From Aliagarivorans marinus DSM 23064 (GTDB lineage Bacteria > Pseudomonadota > Gammaproteobacteria > Enterobacterales > Celerinatantimonadaceae), in assembly GCF_000429485.1 (NCBI RefSeq), contig NZ_KE386910.1, forward strand, positions 1-64,000: a stretch of 64,000 nt of DNA, written 5' to 3'. Positions 55,681 to 63,763 of the stretch are shown here, one piece after another (the first letter of the stretch is position 1; every line of letters starts with the position of its first letter). The notes below the pieces were generated by a model. The model was not told the origin of the DNA. It saw only the letters and a program-made list of their open reading frames with translations, and searched no databases. The position numbers were made by a program, and so were the translations under genes.

Positions 55681-56961
55681 ATGGAAAGCGCACAGCAAAC
55701 GGTAGTAGCCGATCAAACGGTTAGCTCCTCTCCCTCTTTCAGTACCAAACTCTCAGCCCTCGGTCCCGGCATTATGATGGCTGCGGCCGCCATCGGTGGC
55801 TCGCACCTGGTGGCGTCTACCCAAGCCGGCGCCTTATTCGGCTGGTCGCTGCTCGGGCTGATTGTTCTGGTTAACTTCCTTAAGTATCCGTTCTACCAGT
55901 TTGGCGCCCGTTACACCGCTGTCACGGGAGAGAGCCTGTTGGCTGGCTACCGCCGCTTAGGCAAACCAGTGCTGGTGGCGTTCTTGCTGCTATGCCTGTT
56001 CGCTGGTGTGGTAAGTGTGGCGGCGCTGATTGGCTTGAGCACCGCCTTGATTCAGTGGTTTTTGCCCGGAGCATCCAAGGCGGTAGTTGCCTGTACCCTA
56101 ACGGCTATCAGCGCTGCATTGATTCTGCTTGGCCACTACAAAATGGTGGATCGGGTAACCAAGATAATCGTGGCGTTACTGGCTCTGATTACCGTTGTGG
56201 TAGCGGCTATGGCCTTGACTCAGCCGAGTGTTGCACAAGCCGATTTTGTTAGCCCGTCGCCGTGGACTCTGGCCTCCATGGGCTTTTTGATTGCCCTGAT
56301 GGGCTGGATGCCAGCGCCGCTTGAGATCTCGGCGATGAACTCGGTATGGGCTAAGGCCAAGTACCAGCACCGTAAGCCCAACCTTAAAGCGGTGTTGTTC
56401 GATATGAACGTCGGCTACATCGCCACCGCATTTCTGGCGGTGTGCTTTTTAGTAATCGGTGCGCAGCTTATGCATGGCAGTGGGGTAGAGCTCTCCAGAA
56501 ACGGCGCCAGCTTTGCCGGTCAGTTGGCCGATGCTTATGCGGCGATCTTCGGCAGCGGTATTCGCTATGTGGTTGTGTTTGCAGCGCTCTGTTGTATCTA
56601 CAGCTCTGCACTGTCGTGTACCGATGGCTACGGCCGGGTGACCTGGTCGGCGATCTCTAACCTTGCCGGGCAAGATCCCCACGACAGCGAGAGCCCATTG
56701 ATGATCTGTGTGATCAGCGCCGGTGCATTGGCGATGGTGCTGCTGTTCCCCGGCAGCCTGCTGGGCATGTTGCACTTTGCCATGTTAGCAGCGTTTTTAA
56801 CCACGCCGTTTATCGCGCTGATCAACCGCGCCTTGATGCACTCTGATCACGTTCCCGAAGACCAGCGTCCGGGCCGATGGATGAAGCTATGGTCGCTCAG
56901 TGGACTGCTGTTCCTGTTCGGCTTTGCCGCCGTCTTTGTCTGGTGGCAGTGGTTTAACTAA
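55681..56961 (+). CDS. Nramp-family transporter without the canonical metal-binding motifs
   Basis: An inner-membrane protein of 426 residues with about eleven helices and the overall Nramp pattern (LGPGIMMAAAAIGGSHLVAS in helix 1). Canonical Nramp proteins bind Mn or Fe through DPGN in helix 1 and a Met-Pro-His motif in helix 6. Here helix 1 has IGGSH and helix 6 GWMPAPLEIS, so the Asp, Asn and His are missing and only Met-Pro remains. The cargo may be another ion or not a metal. AAGGAAA precedes the ATG. It starts 220 bases after malS and leads into two uncharacterised genes. Confidence 0.82.
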   Translation: MESAQQTVVADQTVSSSPSFSTKLSALGPGIMMAAAAIGGSHLVASTQAGALFGWSLLGLIVLVNFLKYPFYQFGARYTAVTGESLLAGYRRLGKPVLVAFLLLCLFAGVVSVAALIGLSTALIQWFLPGASKAVVACTLTAISAALILLGHYKMVDRVTKIIVALLALITVVVAAMALTQPSVAQADFVSPSPWTLASMGFLIALMGWMPAPLEISAMNSVWAKAKYQHRKPNLKAVLFDMNVGYIATAFLAVCFLVIGAQLMHGSGVELSRNGASFAGQLADAYAAIFGSGIRYVVVFAALCCIYSSALSCTDGYGRVTWSAISNLAGQDPHDSESPLMICVISAGALAMVLLFPGSLLGMLHFAMLAAFLTTPFIALINRALMHSDHVPEDQRPGRWMKLWSLSGLLFLFGFAAVFVWWQWFN

Positions 56962-57044
56962 GGGCTATTTTTCCCGCACAACTTGTCGCGCCTGCGCTTC
57001 CCGCCTAGCTTTAGTAGCAGTGCTTGCTAGCAGCCGGAGGCGCA

Positions 57045-57659
57045 GTGGACGCGACACTGTTTGTTACCCCAATCATTTTACGCATGTTGGAGCGGCTATT
57101 GGTCGTTGCCATCGGCGGTCTAACCATCTATCTCGGCTACCGGCTGTTTATTAACTTGCCGCTGCAGACCAATCAGCAAGGTAAGATTGAGCTTCCCGGG
57201 TTGTCTGTCACCCTGAGCAAAGTGGGGCCGGGGATCTTCTTTTGCGCGTTTGGCTGTCTGGTTATCGCCTATGCGCTGGCTAAACCGGTCTCCAGTCAGT
57301 TTACCCAACAGATTGCGTCTACCAGTGATGGATTGGTGGCCGATGCAGAGCCGAGCGCTATCAGTGGTAGCTTCACTGGCATGAGCAGTGTTGCTCCGGT
57401 CGACGATGCCGATGTAGACAGGGCACGGGCGCGCATTATCGAGCAGATCGGGCAACTTAACTGCCTTCACCAGCAACAAGCGGAAAACACCGCCCTCTAT
57501 CAACGCAGCTCCGCGGCTGTCGCAGAAGCCAAGGCCTTGATGCTAGCATCTGTTTGGAGCGAACAATGGGGCGAGCAAGCACAGCTACGTTTTGGTCAAG
57601 CAAGTATCGAGAACGAGGCCTTGCTTGCGCTGTATACGGAGGTTGTATGCGCTCAGTAG
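57045..57659 (+). CDS. Small membrane protein of unknown function
   Basis: I do not recognise the family. The 204 residues have two membrane helices (about 15-33 and 58-78) and a soluble C-terminal part of some 120 residues that is helical and Ala/Gln-rich. GTG 57045 is chosen because CGGAGG lies five bases upstream. The next gene begins inside its 3' end (13-base overlap), so the two are translated together. Confidence 0.65.
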   Translation: MDATLFVTPIILRMLERLLVVAIGGLTIYLGYRLFINLPLQTNQQGKIELPGLSVTLSKVGPGIFFCAFGCLVIAYALAKPVSSQFTQQIASTSDGLVADAEPSAISGSFTGMSSVAPVDDADVDRARARIIEQIGQLNCLHQQQAENTALYQRSSAAVAEAKALMLASVWSEQWGEQAQLRFGQASIENEALLALYTEVVCAQ

Positions 57660-58621
57660 TAGCCAAGCTAGCAGTTGTGTTGACGGTATTTCTGGGACTC
57701 GCCGCAAGTGTCGGTGCGGCCTTGGCGCGCGACTATAGCGCGATGTACTCAGCCGCCGAACTTAAACGCGTGAGTGAGGTTTACGGGGCCAATATTGAAG
57801 CGGTGCTGTACGACGACTTGCGCCCTCACTTGACCCAAGACGAGCTGGCATCGCTGGCGCGAGTGCGTTTGTATCAACCTTGGGAACGCACCGAAGACCC
57901 CTTTGAGTTTGCTGCCGATAGCGCGCAGGGGATTATCTTGATTCCCGCTCTTTCAGTAAAGTTTCTCGATGATTTGGCCATCGCTACCGCCTGGTTCGAG
58001 CGTTTTGCTTGCGACAAGCAGGCGATTTTCGATTATCTGGCAGCGCTGGATTTCTCTGCACAGCCGCTGGACGCACCGCTTAAGGCCTTGGGAGTACCCG
58101 ATAAGGCCTATCTGCTCGATGAGTATGTTGATGATGTGTCGCAAAAGTTGCTCAAGTCGGCACTGGGATTTATCTTGCTACACGAGCTTGGCCATGTGCA
58201 TTTTCGCCACAAGGGCTATGAACTGATTAGTGCTGAGCAAGCCCAGCGCCAAGAGGCCCAGTCTGATGCCTTTGCCTTAGCCATTTTGCGTCGAGTGCAC
58301 CTGCCGCCGATGGGGATGGCGTTGTGGTTTTCTGTGGTGGCAGTGCGTGACCCGCTAAGCGCCGGGTCGCCGCGGCAAACCCATCCTCTGAGTGCGCAGC
58401 GGCTCCGGGCGATTGCCGAGGCGCTCAGAGACAGGCCTGAGGATTTTGTCGAAGCGGGTAACCGCGACCGTTGGGATGCCAACACCATCAATGACATTGC
58501 CAAGCAGTTTGATGTTATCGCCGACACCTTAGCCGATGCACAAGCGCGCCAATTGCTGCGTCAGCGGGGTGAAGCGCTCGACCCAAGCAAGCTAGCGAAA
58601 AGTTGCCCCGGCGCTAACTAA
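57647..58621 (+). CDS. Exported HExxH zincin-like protein
   Basis: The 324 residues start with a signal peptide (cleavage near AALA-RDY, residue 28). LLHELGHVHFRH gives HExxH at 179-183 and EAQSDAFALA gives the likely third ligand E203, so it is a predicted zinc metallopeptidase of the gluzincin kind. It does not match M48 proteases (no membrane helices) and I cannot name its family. ATG 57647 has CGGAGG upstream. It overlaps the membrane-protein gene and probably acts with it; the substrate is unknown. Confidence 0.72.
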   Translation: MRSVVAKLAVVLTVFLGLAASVGAALARDYSAMYSAAELKRVSEVYGANIEAVLYDDLRPHLTQDELASLARVRLYQPWERTEDPFEFAADSAQGIILIPALSVKFLDDLAIATAWFERFACDKQAIFDYLAALDFSAQPLDAPLKALGVPDKAYLLDEYVDDVSQKLLKSALGFILLHELGHVHFRHKGYELISAEQAQRQEAQSDAFALAILRRVHLPPMGMALWFSVVAVRDPLSAGSPRQTHPLSAQRLRAIAEALRDRPEDFVEAGNRDRWDANTINDIAKQFDVIADTLADAQARQLLRQRGEALDPSKLAKSCPGAN

Positions 58622-58694
58622 GGGTTTGATTAAGGACTTTGGCTAAGGGCTCGAGTCATCGGCTGATTTAAAGCTGTATAGCGGCGATTTATCA

Positions 58695-59114
58695 CTAGCG
58701 ACAAAAGGTCTGTTCGTCGCCTTGGGCGATTGCGTGCAGGGCCTGCCATATTCCTTGCAAACCATTGTTCCGTGACTCACTAAGGTGTTGGGCTAGCCCG
58801 AGTCGGGTGAGTAGGGCGGCAAACTCGCTTTGTGCCTGAGAAAGGGGGTAACTATCGAGGCAGGCAAGCAGCATCACCAGCAGGCCGCGAATGATCTTAG
58901 CGTTGCTGTCCAACTGCAGTTGCTGCTGCTCGAAGCTCAGCCATACATCGCTCTCACAACCATCGATAAGGTGGGCCTCTTGGCGCAGCGCCGGGTCGGC
59001 TTTACCCAAGCCTTTAGCCAGCAACAGCAGCTGGCGATAACGTTCTTCCCAAGCACGGCAATCGCTAAAGCGCTGCTCGATGGCGTCTAAGTCAAGTTGC
59101 AGCAGTTTAGTCAT
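58695..59114 (-). CDS. csdE: Sulphur acceptor protein CsdE (SufE family)
   Basis: It accepts the persulphide sulphur from the cysteine desulphurase CsdA and passes it on. The 139 residues carry the acceptor Cys at 53 in LIDGCESDVWL, the family signature. It overlaps the end of csdA by eight bases, so the two are coupled. No iron-sulphur scaffold gene is adjacent, which separates it from the suf operon type. Confidence 0.93.
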   Translation of the reverse strand: MTKLLQLDLDAIEQRFSDCRAWEERYRQLLLLAKGLGKADPALRQEAHLIDGCESDVWLSFEQQQLQLDSNAKIIRGLLVMLLACLDSYPLSQAQSEFAALLTRLGLAQHLSESRNNGLQGIWQALHAIAQGDEQTFCR

Positions 59115-60315
59115 CGCCTAATAGCTCCACACAGTGATCGATGGCCTGCATCAGTGCATCGACATCAGCAGGCTCGTTGTACAGACCAAAGGAGATCCGC
59201 AGGCTGCCTACGTCGCTCAGCTTGGCGCTAAGTGGCATGGCACAGTGATGGCCACAGCGCAGGGCGATCCCTTGCTGGTCTAGCAGGGTGGCGGCATCCT
59301 GTGGGTGAATATCGCGTAGGCGAAAGGCGATGACCGAGGTTTGTAGCATCGGTTTAGCCAGCAGCTCTACCTCGGGGTGAGTGGCGAGTTGCTGTAAGGC
59401 GTAGCTGAGAAGCTGGCGCTCATGGCGATGACGCTCGCTAAACTCGATATCGGCCAAAAACTGCGCGGCAGCGCCCATGCCCAATGCGCCGATAATATTC
59501 GGGGTACCTGCTTCTAAGCGGTAGGGCAGTTGGTTCCACTCGCTGCCGCTTAGGCTTACCTTGCTGATCATCTCACCGCCAAACTTGCTGGGTTGCAGCG
59601 CGTCCAACGCGGCGGGTTTGCCATAGAGGGCGCCAATGCCGGTGGGACCATACATCTTGTGGCCGGAGAACACGTAGTAGTCGCAATCTAACTGGTTCAC
59701 ATCGACCTTGAGGTGGGCCACCGCTTGTGCGCCGTCTACCAATACCTTGGCACCAAACTGCTGGGCCAGGCGGGCAACCCGCGCGACCGGATTGATCGCA
59801 CCCGTGGTATTCGAGACATGGGCGATTGCCACCAATTTGCAGCGCTTAGATAGCTGCGCCTCGAAGTAGGCGATATCGAGGTCGCCATTTTCCAGTACGG
59901 GAATGTAGCGCAAGCTGGCGCCAGTGGTGGCAGCGAGCTGTTGCCAGGTCACCAGGTTGGCGTGGTGCTCAAGCTCTGTGGTCCAGATTTCATCATCGGC
60001 TGTGAGCAAATGGGTAAGCCCGGATGCGACCGTGTTGATGGCATCGGTGGTGCCTGAGGTCCAGATAAGTTGCTCGGCTTGCGCGCCGATATGTGCCGCA
60101 ACTAATTGACGTGCTTTGTTAAATTTGTCGGTAGCCTGACGTGCCAAAGTGTGGCCGGAGCGGTTGACATTCGCATGTCCGGCGCGACAATAGTTAACTT
60201 GTGCATCAATAACACTCTGGGGAAGTTGAGTGGAAGCGGCACTATCCAGGTATACCGGGAAGCGATCTTTAGTTGAAAAACATGGAAAGAGAGATCGAAA
60301 TGCTGTTTGGCTCAC
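59107..60315 (-). CDS. csdA: Cysteine desulphurase CsdA (SufS-like, class V aminotransferase)
   Basis: A PLP enzyme that removes sulphur from cysteine for iron-sulphur clusters or thiolated tRNA. The 402 residues have ELEHHANLVTWQ, the PLP lysine in FSGHKMYGPTG and the active Cys in ALRCGHHCAMPL. It forms an operon with csdE, as in E. coli, and is divergent from nhaD. Confidence 0.95.
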   Translation of the reverse strand: MSQTAFRSLFPCFSTKDRFPVYLDSAASTQLPQSVIDAQVNYCRAGHANVNRSGHTLARQATDKFNKARQLVAAHIGAQAEQLIWTSGTTDAINTVASGLTHLLTADDEIWTTELEHHANLVTWQQLAATTGASLRYIPVLENGDLDIAYFEAQLSKRCKLVAIAHVSNTTGAINPVARVARLAQQFGAKVLVDGAQAVAHLKVDVNQLDCDYYVFSGHKMYGPTGIGALYGKPAALDALQPSKFGGEMISKVSLSGSEWNQLPYRLEAGTPNIIGALGMGAAAQFLADIEFSERHRHERQLLSYALQQLATHPEVELLAKPMLQTSVIAFRLRDIHPQDAATLLDQQGIALRCGHHCAMPLSAKLSDVGSLRISFGLYNEPADVDALMQAIDHCVELLGDD

Positions 60316-60738
60316 GCGCTTGTTCGGCTTGATTAAAAGGGCTTTATTGTAGTTCCAAGTACCGCGCTAATCCAGCTACCTGAGACCTTACTATCTGGAT
60401 GATGGTGAAATGAGAAAATGTTTATTTTTCTCTCCCAAATTTGCAGCCGAAGCGCTATAGTATGCGCGTTTTTTGTCGGGTTATTCTGGTAGTTATCTCA
60501 AAGCGCCGACCTTGTCGGATACCTAAAGCGCGCTATTCACACGCTCACCGCTGCACCGGTTGCGAGTTCTTCAACTCCCGGTTTGCCTGTATGTGCTTGA
60601 CTTGCGTTCGCCATTTCTTCGCTTGGCCAGAGTTCAAACTCGGTGCGTGACAAGATTTTCGCTGTGATGAGTGCGTGGCTCATTGCGGCCACAGTATCAA
60701 TTTCTTCGTTTTAAATGTGTGCCAATGGAGTGGAATAC
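60316..60738. other. Gene-free stretch between csdA and nhaD
   Basis: These 420 bases hold no convincing gene. TATAGT at 60456-60461 could be a -10 element for nhaD, though the -35 is poor; it would leave a leader of about 270 bases. That leader is GC-rich and has at least two stem-loops: CCGAC/GTCGG (about 60507-60519) and GTGGC/GCCAC (about 60684-60702). A 69-codon frame at 60441-60650 begins with TTG, is Cys/Arg-rich and has no support. Confidence 0.5.
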
Positions 60739-62169
60739 ATGCACGTTTTATTACCCTTTTTATTACCCCTCGTTTTTTTAATCTTTCCTGTTGAAGCTTT
60801 TGCCTCTGAAGCCGGTGTTAGTCTGGTCGACTCATGGGTGGGCACCAGTTCGTTAGTGGTGTTTGCCATTGCCTACCTGTTGGTGATGAGTGAAGAGGTG
60901 ATTCACCTTCGCAAATCCAAGCCGGTACTGGTGGCGGCCGGTCTTATCTGGTTGTTTATTGCCATGTTCTATCATGGCAGCGATCAGCAGCACTTGGTGA
61001 CCGATGCCTTCCGCCATAACTTGCTTGAATTTGCTGAGCTGATGCTGTTCCTGCTGGTGGCGATGACCTATATCAACGCGATGGAAGAGCGGCGCTTGTT
61101 CGATGCGCTGCGTGCGTGGCTGGTCAGCAAGAATCTGACCTACCGTAAGCTGTTTTGGCTCACCGGTGCCTTGGCTTTCGTGATTTCGCCGATTGCCGAT
61201 AACCTGACCACCGCGCTGCTGATGTGTGCGGTGGTGACTAAGGTGGCTAAGGGCAACAGCCGTTTTATTAACTTGGCCTGTATCAACATCGTGGTGGCAG
61301 CGAATGCTGGTGGTGCGTTTAGCCCCTTTGGTGATATCACCACCCTGATGGTCTGGCAAAAAGGCTTGGTGGAGTTTAGCCAGTTCTTCGCGTTGATGGT
61401 TCCTTCGCTGGTGAATGCGGTGATCCCCGCCGCCATTATCTCGCTGTTTATCGGCAATGAAGTGGTGCAAGCCTCCGACGAAAAAGTCGAGATGAAGCGC
61501 GGTGCCAAGCGGATTGTGTTGCTGTTCTTGTTCACCGTAGCCACCGCTGTGATGGTCCATAGCCTGTTCCACCTGCCGCCAGTGATGGGCATGATGACCG
61601 GCCTGGGCTATTTGCAGTTCTTCGGCTTCTTCCTGCGTAAAACGCTGGCGCGTAGCCTTCACCGTAAGGCGCTTAGCGCGATTCAACATGGTGATGACGC
61701 GCGCTTGCGCTCGCTCGGCAGCATCGTCCCGTTTGACGTGTTTAACCGGGTTGCGCGCGCCGAATGGGATACCTTGTTGTTCTTCTACGGGGTGGTGATC
61801 TGTGTCGGCGGCCTTGGGTTTATCGGCTATCTGGAGCTGGCCTCGAACCTGATGTACAACAACTGGGATGCCACCTACGCCAACATCGCGGTGGGTGTGC
61901 TTAGCGCCATCGTCGATAACATCCCGGTGATGTTTGCGGTGCTAACCATGGAGCCAAGCATGTCCCTTGGCCAATGGCTACTGGTTACCTTAACCGCCGG
62001 AGTTGGGGGTAGCATGCTGTCCATCGGCTCGGCAGCGGGCGTGGCCTTGATGGGGCAGGCGCGCGGCCATTACACCTTTATCAGCCATCTGCGCTGGAGT
62101 CCGGTGATCGCGCTGGGCTATCTGGCCTCGGTGGCATGTCATATTTGGCTAAACGGCTCGTTGTTTTAA
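60739..62169 (+). CDS. nhaD: Na+/H+ antiporter NhaD
   Basis: An inner-membrane antiporter that expels sodium (and lithium) in exchange for protons, common in marine and halophilic bacteria. The 476 residues equal the Vibrio NhaD length and show about twelve helices with conserved polar motifs in them (SPIADNLTTALLM and NAGGAFSPFGDITTLMVW). ATG 60739 (MHVLLPFLLP) is chosen over a frame beginning at 60715, since GGAGTGG lies before it. A strong terminator follows. Confidence 0.93.
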   Translation: MHVLLPFLLPLVFLIFPVEAFASEAGVSLVDSWVGTSSLVVFAIAYLLVMSEEVIHLRKSKPVLVAAGLIWLFIAMFYHGSDQQHLVTDAFRHNLLEFAELMLFLLVAMTYINAMEERRLFDALRAWLVSKNLTYRKLFWLTGALAFVISPIADNLTTALLMCAVVTKVAKGNSRFINLACINIVVAANAGGAFSPFGDITTLMVWQKGLVEFSQFFALMVPSLVNAVIPAAIISLFIGNEVVQASDEKVEMKRGAKRIVLLFLFTVATAVMVHSLFHLPPVMGMMTGLGYLQFFGFFLRKTLARSLHRKALSAIQHGDDARLRSLGSIVPFDVFNRVARAEWDTLLFFYGVVICVGGLGFIGYLELASNLMYNNWDATYANIAVGVLSAIVDNIPVMFAVLTMEPSMSLGQWLLVTLTAGVGGSMLSIGSAAGVALMGQARGHYTFISHLRWSPVIALGYLASVACHIWLNGSLF

Positions 62170-62190
62170 TGCCGCGTTAGTCATTGATAG

Positions 62191-62215
62191 AGGGCGCCGA
62201 TTGGCGCCTTTTTTG
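62191..62215 (+). terminator. Terminator after nhaD
   Basis: GGCGCC (62193-62198) pairs with GGCGCC (62203-62208), extended by one wobble and one A-T pair, then a T-run. It lies 22 bases past the stop. Confidence 0.9.
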
Positions 62216-62461
62216 TGTCTTCCTGTCGATAGGAGCCTTTGAATGCGCCGTTTGCTAATGGGTATTTCGCGCTGTTGCGCATTTTGCGGGCTAGAATTTC
62301 ATAAGTTTCATGGTCAGTGCGACATGCGTTGCCTTTGTCATAAAGCCATTAAAAACCTACGGATTATTAAGATTTAACAACATGGGTTGTCACAAATCAT
62401 AAGTTACCGGGGCAGTGGCTTTGTTATCCTCGCTGCAGCTGTTAATAAAGTGAAGAACACC

Positions 62462-63526
62462 ATGACTATTGATGTAATCGATGCCGAACAGGCGAATGTA
62501 GAAATCAGTGATGCAGAGCGCGTAAGCGAGCTCGATTTGGCACGCGCCAATGCGCTCAAGCCGGTCAACCCGCCGCTGGTGACCAATATGTATACCGCAG
62601 ACCCCTCTGCCCATGTATTTAATGGCAAGATCTATATCTATCCTTCGCACGATGTCGACAACGGTCAGCCGCTGAATGACAACGGCGATCATTTTGATAT
62701 GCGCGACTATCACGTGTATTCGCTAGAACGCCCACAAGGTCTGGTGACTGACCACGGCAATGCACTGGATGTTAAAGACGTGCCATGGGCCGAGCGTCAG
62801 ATGTGGGCACCTGATGCTGCGGAAAAAGACGGCAAGTACTACCTGTACTTCCCTGCGCGTGATTACGATGGGATCTTCCGCATCGGTGTCGCGGTTGGCA
62901 ATGCGCCAGAAGGACCATTCGTTCCAGAAGCTAAGCCTATTGAAGGCAGCTTCAGTATCGACCCTGCGGTGCTGCAAGATGATGACGGCGCCTACTACAT
63001 CTACTTCGGTGGTCTGTGGGGCGGTCAGCTGCAAAACTGGCGTAATGGCGAGTTTGGTGAGGAAGTGTTCCCAGCCGACGACAAGCCAGCGCTTAAGCCG
63101 ATTGTCGCCAAACTTAGCGACGACATGCTGCAGTTTGCCGAGAGCCCGCTGGAAATTGATATCTTAGACGAGCAGGGCAATCTGCTAACGGCCGGCGACA
63201 ACGACCGTCGCTACTTTGAAGGCCCTTGGGTGCATAAGTATCAGGGCAAATACTACCTGTCGTACTCCACCGGCGATACCCACAAGATTGTCTATGCAAC
63301 CAGTGACTCACCTTATGGACCGTTTACCTATCAAGGCGTGATCTTGGAGCCAGTATTGGGCTGGACCACCCACCACTCAATCTGTGAGTTTGAAGGCAAG
63401 TGGTACCTGTTCTATCACGACAGCAGCCTGTCAGGTGGTCAAACCCACCTGCGTAGCATCAAGATGTCTGAGCTGCATTATGATGAAGACGGCCGTATCC
63501 AGACCATCAAGCCGTATTACGATTAA
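62462..63526 (+). CDS. Glycoside hydrolase family 43 protein
   Basis: A five-bladed propeller glycosidase of the arabinofuranosidase/xylosidase group. The 354 residues show the acids expected for GH43: TADPSAHVF (base Asp), SIDPAVLQDDDG (pKa-tuning Asp) and FEGPWVHKYQGKYYLSYS (acid Glu). There is no signal peptide, so it acts in the cytoplasm on imported oligosaccharides. ATG 62462 is preceded by GTGAAGA; an in-frame start at 62387 adds 25 residues with no similarity. No transporter or regulator of sugar use is adjacent. Confidence 0.9.
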   Translation: MTIDVIDAEQANVEISDAERVSELDLARANALKPVNPPLVTNMYTADPSAHVFNGKIYIYPSHDVDNGQPLNDNGDHFDMRDYHVYSLERPQGLVTDHGNALDVKDVPWAERQMWAPDAAEKDGKYYLYFPARDYDGIFRIGVAVGNAPEGPFVPEAKPIEGSFSIDPAVLQDDDGAYYIYFGGLWGGQLQNWRNGEFGEEVFPADDKPALKPIVAKLSDDMLQFAESPLEIDILDEQGNLLTAGDNDRRYFEGPWVHKYQGKYYLSYSTGDTHKIVYATSDSPYGPFTYQGVILEPVLGWTTHHSICEFEGKWYLFYHDSSLSGGQTHLRSIKMSELHYDEDGRIQTIKPYYD

Positions 63527-63547
63527 GCGTTAATCGCGTAAGTCATT

Positions 63548-63582
63548 AAGCCGCAGTCCTGTATACAGGCTGCGGCTTTTCT
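63548..63582 (+). terminator. Terminator after the GH43 gene
   Basis: AAGCCGCAG (63548-63556) pairs with CTGCGGCTT (63570-63578), and the inner CCTGTA pairs with TACAGG (63558-63569) with one bulged base; T-run follows. Confidence 0.9.
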
Positions 63583-63601
63583 GTTTTCAGGAAGCGGGTT
63601 T

Positions 63602-63761
63602 ATACCAATCCGGATAAGTAAGTGATCAGAGATTGCGCAGGGAAAATCATTGAAGACGAGGAAGCGCTTGCCGTGACTAGTGGGCTAATTACAAAAGCGT
63701 TGACGCTGTCATCAATGATTTTAACCGGTAAGAATGAGCAGTTACTTATCCGGATTGGTAT
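63602..63761. mobile_element. MITE-like element with 20-bp perfect terminal inverted repeats
   Basis: ATACCAATCCGGATAAGTAA (63602-63621) is repeated exactly as its complement at 63742-63761. Inside, AAAATCATTGA (63643-63653) pairs with TCAATGATTTT (63712-63722). The 160-base element has no open frame, so it would need a transposase in trans. No target duplication is obvious. Its right end lies two bases before the stop codon of the ACT-domain gene. Confidence 0.85.
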
Positions 63762-63763
63762 TA

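Noticed and set aside
60441-60650. 69-codon frame in the nhaD leader
   Set aside because: TTG start, no ribosome site, Cys/Arg-rich composition as expected of translated non-coding sequence.
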